From an uncultured Fodinibius sp. (GTDB lineage: Bacteria; Bacteroidota; Rhodothermia; Balneolales; Balneolaceae), in contig CAJXMW010000005.1 in assembly GCA_913056235.1 (NCBI GenBank), positions 124,001 through 188,000 of the forward strand: 64,000 bases of DNA, given 5' to 3'. The stretch's first letter is position 1. Each line of letters opens with the position of its first letter. The notes under the pieces were generated by a model. That model saw only the letters and a list, made by a program, of their open reading frames with translations, was not told the DNA's origin and did no database searches. A program made the position numbers and the translations under genes. This document shows positions 61,257 through 64,000 of the stretch, piece after piece.

Positions 61257-63050
61257 TTACGCCAATTTCATTTTTTGAAAGTCGTAACTTGATTCTAAAA
61301 GCTCGTCATATGTCCCTTTTTCTATCACTTTTCCATCCTTCATCATATATAAAACATCACAATTCTCAACCGTAGTCAGTCGGTGCGCAATCATGATTAT
61401 TGTTCTTTCTCCTTTAAGAGCTTCTATTGCAGAGATAACCTTCCTTTCTGTAACATTATCTAAAGATGAAGTTGCTTCATCCATGATAAGTACATCAGGA
61501 TTATCATAAAGAGCCCTTGCGATTCCAATACGTTGTTTTTGTCCACCTGATAGTCGAACGCCCTCCTCTCCCACTACTGTATCAATTCCTTCCGGCAAAT
61601 CTTGTATAAAATCTTCAAGTTGAGCAGCTTCAATAGCAGCGTTTATCTTTTTTTCTGATATCAATTCTTCTGGAATACCAAAAGCAATATTATGTCTAAT
61701 TGTATCATCTGAGAGATAAATGAATTGTGGTATATATCCAACATTATTTTGCCAAGCTCGTTTATTTTCAGAAATATCAGTTTCATCAACAATTACTTTA
61801 CCCTTGTCAGGTGATAGAAGACCTAAAATAACATCAACTATTGTAGATTTACCAGCACCAGTAGAACCAACAAAACCAATAGCTGAATTTTTCGGGACTT
61901 TGATATTTATATCTTTTAAAACAAAATCTTCAGTATTTGGATATTTATACCATAGGTCTTTTACTATAATTGAATTATTGAATTTGAGTTTTTCATTATT
62001 ATTACTGCTCTCTTTCGTTTCTAAATAATATTCTTCCATACTTGTTAAGTCTGCATGAACAGGCGATAATGCATGTATATAATATCTCAAACCTGTTAGC
62101 TGGTTAACAACTCGGTTTACAGCAGGCATTAGACGTACTGTCGCAGCACCAAAAAGGGTTAAAACAGGAACTACTGTACTGATAGGTCTATCTTGCCATA
62201 TCATTGCAAATGCAATGAAAATCATGCCAAATACTGATGCAAACTCAATAATTGGTTTACTTGATGCTTTAGCGGTTCCTTTAAAAATTTCAGCTTCAGT
62301 TAAATTGTTGACATATTCTTTAAACTTGTTGAAAAACATTTTTTTACGGTTCATTACCGTAACATCTTTAAATCCGCCCAATCCTTCATTTACACCTTGA
62401 ATCATACGTGACCTCTCTCGAGAAGCAATTACCCCATATTTACGTAGCTTTTCTCTTAAAAATTTTATCATAAGCCCACCTCCTCCACCGATAACAGAAA
62501 AAGTTATCACTGTAATTAATGGCTCAGAAAAAAGCAATAGTACAAAAATACCAACAATCGTAACTGAATCCTTTAAAACATTCATAGCTGGCATCATCAC
62601 GTTATTAGAAATATAACGTGTCTCATTAGTGACATTACGGATTAGTTCTGCGGTATTTCTATTTAAGTGTAAGGTGTAAGGTGCACTCAAATATGTTTCA
62701 AATAACCGAGAGGCTATTTTTCCAAAACGATTATAAATAAACTTTGATTTGATATAGTTAAACCAAACCAAATACACTCCTTTAACTAAAAATATTACTA
62801 CTAAGAAAATCCCCCCATATAAAAGAAGTTCTTCTCCTGTGGTTATACCCAGATATTTAGCAATTTCTCCTAACCATTGATGTTCAAGTACTAAGTCTGG
62901 ATCAGCTACTGCACTTATAAAAACGGGGATCATGCCAATTCCCGCTACTTCTAAAGCAGTTCCAATCATCATTAGCACAAATAATGCAACAAATTTCCAT
63001 CGGTCAGACTTAGGTAAAATTTCAAGGAGCTTTTGGAAAGTTTCTATCAT
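61257..63050 (-). CDS. ABC transporter with fused permease and ATPase (PglK/lipid-linked glycan flippase type)
   Basis: The 597-residue half-transporter has six membrane segments in the first ~330 residues and one ATPase domain. The ATPase has Walker A VGSTGAGKST, signature RLSGGQKQRIGIARAL, Walker B VLIMDEATSSLD and switch His MIAHRLTTVE. The size and context match the PglK-like lipid-linked oligosaccharide flippases and MsbA-type exporters. In this locus it probably flips the undecaprenyl-linked unit, since no Wzx is present in the window. Confidence 0.93.
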   Translation of the reverse strand: MIETFQKLLEILPKSDRWKFVALFVLMMIGTALEVAGIGMIPVFISAVADPDLVLEHQWLGEIAKYLGITTGEELLLYGGIFLVVIFLVKGVYLVWFNYIKSKFIYNRFGKIASRLFETYLSAPYTLHLNRNTAELIRNVTNETRYISNNVMMPAMNVLKDSVTIVGIFVLLLFSEPLITVITFSVIGGGGGLMIKFLREKLRKYGVIASRERSRMIQGVNEGLGGFKDVTVMNRKKMFFNKFKEYVNNLTEAEIFKGTAKASSKPIIEFASVFGMIFIAFAMIWQDRPISTVVPVLTLFGAATVRLMPAVNRVVNQLTGLRYYIHALSPVHADLTSMEEYYLETKESSNNNEKLKFNNSIIVKDLWYKYPNTEDFVLKDINIKVPKNSAIGFVGSTGAGKSTIVDVILGLLSPDKGKVIVDETDISENKRAWQNNVGYIPQFIYLSDDTIRHNIAFGIPEELISEKKINAAIEAAQLEDFIQDLPEGIDTVVGEEGVRLSGGQKQRIGIARALYDNPDVLIMDEATSSLDNVTERKVISAIEALKGERTIIMIAHRLTTVENCDVLYMMKDGKVIEKGTYDELLESSYDFQKMKLA

Positions 63051-63064
63051 ATTAACTAATAATA

Positions 63065-63688
63065 TTACTGAAAAATACCTTTGATTTTTTCTACAAAAGA
63101 GCTAGATGTTTCATTTTTATGTGGGAAACTTGTATCAGGCATCTCTTTCCCCAAGAATGGACACAATTTTTCCCAACCATCTCCTTTTGTAATATCCATT
63201 ACAAGTAAGTCCTTATTATGTTTTTCAAAGTAATTAATTATTTCTTCATTATGTTTTCTATACTCTTCCAACCATCTTTTTTTGCTTGCTGAATTTTTTG
63301 CTGGATTTGCATGCTTTCCAAACTTCCATTTCCTCATTGGTCTAACACGTCTACCTGAAAGATATCGTACACAGCTATCAATCCATTCATCTTCATTTCG
63401 TATAGTTAATATATATTTCGCCTCTGGATAAATCTCAGTTATCTCTCTCCAAATACTGAAATATGGATTATCTGTGAAGGCATCGTATATATCAAATGTG
63501 GGTAATTCATAATCCCCTTTTTTTATATAATCATTTATTAACATTCTACCTTCTGTTCCTTCATGCAAAGGAGAATTTTTGCCATCACCATGAACAGTTT
63601 TATAGCCTAAAACTTCTAATGCTTGGGCTAATGAGGTTGTTCCAGTTTTATGAAAGCCAATACCGAATACTTTATTTTCCTTTTCCAT
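63065..63688 (-). CDS. Sulfotransferase-family protein
   Basis: I prefer the start at 63688 (MEKENKVFGIGFHKTGTTSL) because the ORF-track start at 63745 would overlap the upstream gene. The 207-residue product has the 5'-loop GIGFHKTGTTSLAQALEVLGY and the segment KYILTIRNEDEWIDSCVRYLSG at the 3'-phosphate site, as in the Sulfotransfer_4-like group. It may sulfate the glycan, but the group includes proteins of unknown activity. The ABC gene follows after 14 bases. Confidence 0.82.
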   Translation of the reverse strand: MEKENKVFGIGFHKTGTTSLAQALEVLGYKTVHGDGKNSPLHEGTEGRMLINDYIKKGDYELPTFDIYDAFTDNPYFSIWREITEIYPEAKYILTIRNEDEWIDSCVRYLSGRRVRPMRKWKFGKHANPAKNSASKKRWLEEYRKHNEEIINYFEKHNKDLLVMDITKGDGWEKLCPFLGKEMPDTSFPHKNETSSSFVEKIKGIFQ

Positions 63689-63716
63689 TTGAGTAACAAA
63701 TATTTCCCAATTTATA

Positions 63717-64000
63717 TTATTCACTTGTTGCGAGTTCTGACTCATTTATCCTTGGTCGCCCCACACTGATGTAGGTGATACCAGCCTTGCGGGCACGTTC
63801 GAGGTCGTAGAGATTACGGCCGTCAAAGATCACCGGCTGTTTCATCACGTCATTGAAGTTGTCGACGGTCGGGCGGCGGAATTCATTCCACTCGGTGCAG
63901 ATGACCAGCGCATCGATATTATCGAGGGCCTCCTCCTGCTTGTGGACGAAGGTCGTGTTGTCCAGCACCTGCTGGCTGGTGGCCTGTTTGAAGGTACCGA
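63717..64000 (-). CDS. ugd: UDP-glucose 6-dehydrogenase, C-terminal part (cut by window end)
   Basis: The frame is open to base 64000, so only the last ~94 residues are present. The sequence ATSQQVLDNTTFVHKQEEAL followed by IDALVICTEWNEFRRPTVDN and PVIFDGRNLYDLERARKAGI is the C-terminal UDP-binding domain of the Ugd/TuaD family, which makes UDP-glucuronate. The base composition is clearly richer in G+C than the neighbouring locus, marking the edge of the variable region. Confidence 0.9.
   Translation of the reverse strand, partial: GTFKQATSQQVLDNTTFVHKQEEALDNIDALVICTEWNEFRRPTVDNFNDVMKQPVIFDGRNLYDLERARKAGITYISVGRPRINESELATSE

Overview
The window looks like a chromosomal segment of a Bacteroidota-like bacterium, most plausibly a Balneolales/Rhodothermota relative. 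The evidence is a TonB-dependent receptor with a carboxypeptidase-regulatory-like head, a secreted beta-propeller protein with the 'NYPNPFNPSTKIRYE' sorting-type tail, LytTR two-component regulation, YciE-like DUF892 proteins, dodecin, and generally acidic proteins. The genus is inference. G+C is judged by eye: moderate over most of the window and clearly lower from about 52 to 63.7 kb.

Region 1 (1-14.7 kb) is core metabolism. It holds the leuC-leuD-leuB leucine genes and a two-domain rhodanese. A compact cysteine operon follows: PLP synthase, JAMM protease, ubiquitin-like sulfur carrier and MoeZ-type E1-rhodanese. Next come msrB, tRNA-Pro(CGG) and gapA, each closed by a hairpin terminator, then an ankyrin protein. 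An HU-ruvX-def-fmt operon and a RelA/SpoT protein complete the block.

Region 2 (14-32.4 kb) is cell envelope and small stress proteins. It includes a barrel protein and a 1301-residue BNR-propeller protein. A five-gene operon follows: TonB receptor, TPR protein, CPBP protease, histidine kinase and LytTR regulator. The rest is a cold-shock protein, a lone HigA-like regulator, a frame-disrupted small membrane protein, a GNAT protein, an SRPBCC protein, two overlapping DUF892 genes, dodecin, and a TPP-riboswitch-like element with a terminator but no gene behind it.

Region 3 (32.8-39.6 kb) begins with tRNA-Leu(TAA) and a CAT-anticodon tRNA, followed by a tyrosine integrase. I read the rest as an integrated, partly decayed element: an unknown protein, a Fic enzyme with a repeated operator-like motif upstream, a helically phased iteron-like array, two small HTH proteins, a truncated replication-initiator-like gene and a small zinc-ribbon protein.

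Region 4 (39.7-43.8 kb) holds an LVIVD-type propeller lipoprotein, a DUF305 lipoprotein, an unknown small protein, and a frameshifted nucleotidyltransferase translationally coupled to a 56-residue partner that is too short for the ORF track.

Region 5 (43.8-64 kb) is an extracellular polysaccharide locus on the minus strand. It has a Wzi-like outer-membrane protein, a WecA/MraY-type initiating transferase, a nucleotide-sugar dehydrogenase, WecB, glycosyltransferases, an O-antigen ligase/polymerase-like protein, three sulfotransferase-like proteins, a TupA-like ATP-grasp protein, an FkbM methyltransferase, an ABC flippase and the end of a UDP-glucose dehydrogenase. The product is probably a sulfated, uronic-acid-containing glycan.

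The intergenic gaps of region 5 carry a family of structured repeats. Three copies (44.28, 46.67 and 50.28 kb) keep the same nested stems through compensatory base changes, and I consider this the most unusual signal in the window. The iteron array beside the broken rep gene and the orphan TPP riboswitch rank next.
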